A program made the translations under genes and the position numbers. Source: Archangium sp. (GTDB lineage Bacteria > Myxococcota > Myxococcia > Myxococcales > Myxococcaceae). From it: a stretch of DNA of 5,674 nt. The notes beneath the pieces are model-generated. The model made no database searches. It saw nothing but the letters and a program-made list of their open reading frames with translations, and was not told the origin of the DNA. This document shows positions 5,587-5,674 of this stretch, in pieces; within the stretch, counting starts at the first letter, position 1; each line of letters opens with the position of its first letter. The stretch lies in the NCBI GenBank assembly GCA_016793585.1, contig JAEUJR010000249.1, forward strand, positions 1 through 5,674, written 5' to 3'.

Positions 5587-5674
5587 GTGACGACGGTGCG
5601 CGCACGGTCGGCGAGGCGCGGGCTCATCGGCGGCGCGCTCGTCGTGCGCGGGCTCGTCGTGGGGTGGCGGGCGT
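5587..5674 (+). CDS. Possible start of a downstream gene (cut by window edge)
   Basis: From a GTG 9 bp after the phoH stop, an open frame of 29 codons runs to the window end. All but one third position is G or C, as in the real genes nearby, whereas the alternative open frame has many T-ending codons and is an Arg/Ala string. The product starts VTTVRARSARRGLIGGALVV: basic, then hydrophobic, as in the N-terminus of a membrane protein. That would fit the HD-domain membrane protein often encoded after phoH, but no family motif is visible. No Shine-Dalgarno is evident and the stretch is too short to be sure it is coding. Confidence 0.28.
   Translation, partial: MTTVRARSARRGLIGGALVVRGLVVGWRA

Overview
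The window is very GC-rich, with codon third positions almost always G or C. It is densely packed and contains only chromosomal genes. The most likely source is a myxobacterium or a relative in the Myxococcota/deltaproteobacterial group. This rests on the GC content, the DUF4388 (PATAN-like) protein, the TPR/zinc-ribbon membrane protein and the general codon style. It is an inference, and no species can be named from this sequence. I see no phage, plasmid, insertion sequence, CRISPR or tRNA signature.

Layout, left to right. Minus strand: the first 39 codons of rpsT (ribosomal protein S20, GTG start at 119, good Shine-Dalgarno). Upstream of it, also on the minus strand, is a complete mazG (181-1011, nucleoside triphosphate pyrophosphohydrolase). 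The 61 bp between them holds a possible hairpin. A short divergent intergenic region (1012-1100) separates mazG from a plus-strand block. Plus strand: a 713-residue exported or membrane-spanning TPR protein with a zinc ribbon (1101-3242). Three bases later comes a 389-residue protein with an N-terminal DUF4388 domain, one transmembrane helix and a C-terminal domain resembling the type II secretion pseudopilin GspG (3246-4415). After a 115-bp gap rich in palindromes comes a complete phoH of the PhoL/YbeZ type (start preferred at 4531, end 5577). A weakly supported reading frame then runs off the right end.

How the genes relate. rpsT, mazG and phoH are housekeeping genes (translation, nucleotide-pool sanitation, RNA/ribosome-linked ATPase). 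The TPR and DUF4388 genes are 3 bp apart and probably form one translationally linked operon. Both span the inner membrane: the TPR protein is predicted to place its TPR modules in the periplasm and its zinc ribbon in the cytoplasm, and the DUF4388 protein to place DUF4388 in the cytoplasm and the GspG-like domain in the periplasm. That pairing suggests an uncharacterised envelope-spanning sensory or scaffold system and is the most interesting biology here. The second point of interest is the cluster of perfect palindromes between the DUF4388 gene and phoH. It could be a dispersed REP-like repeat, a regulatory site or a weak transcription end.
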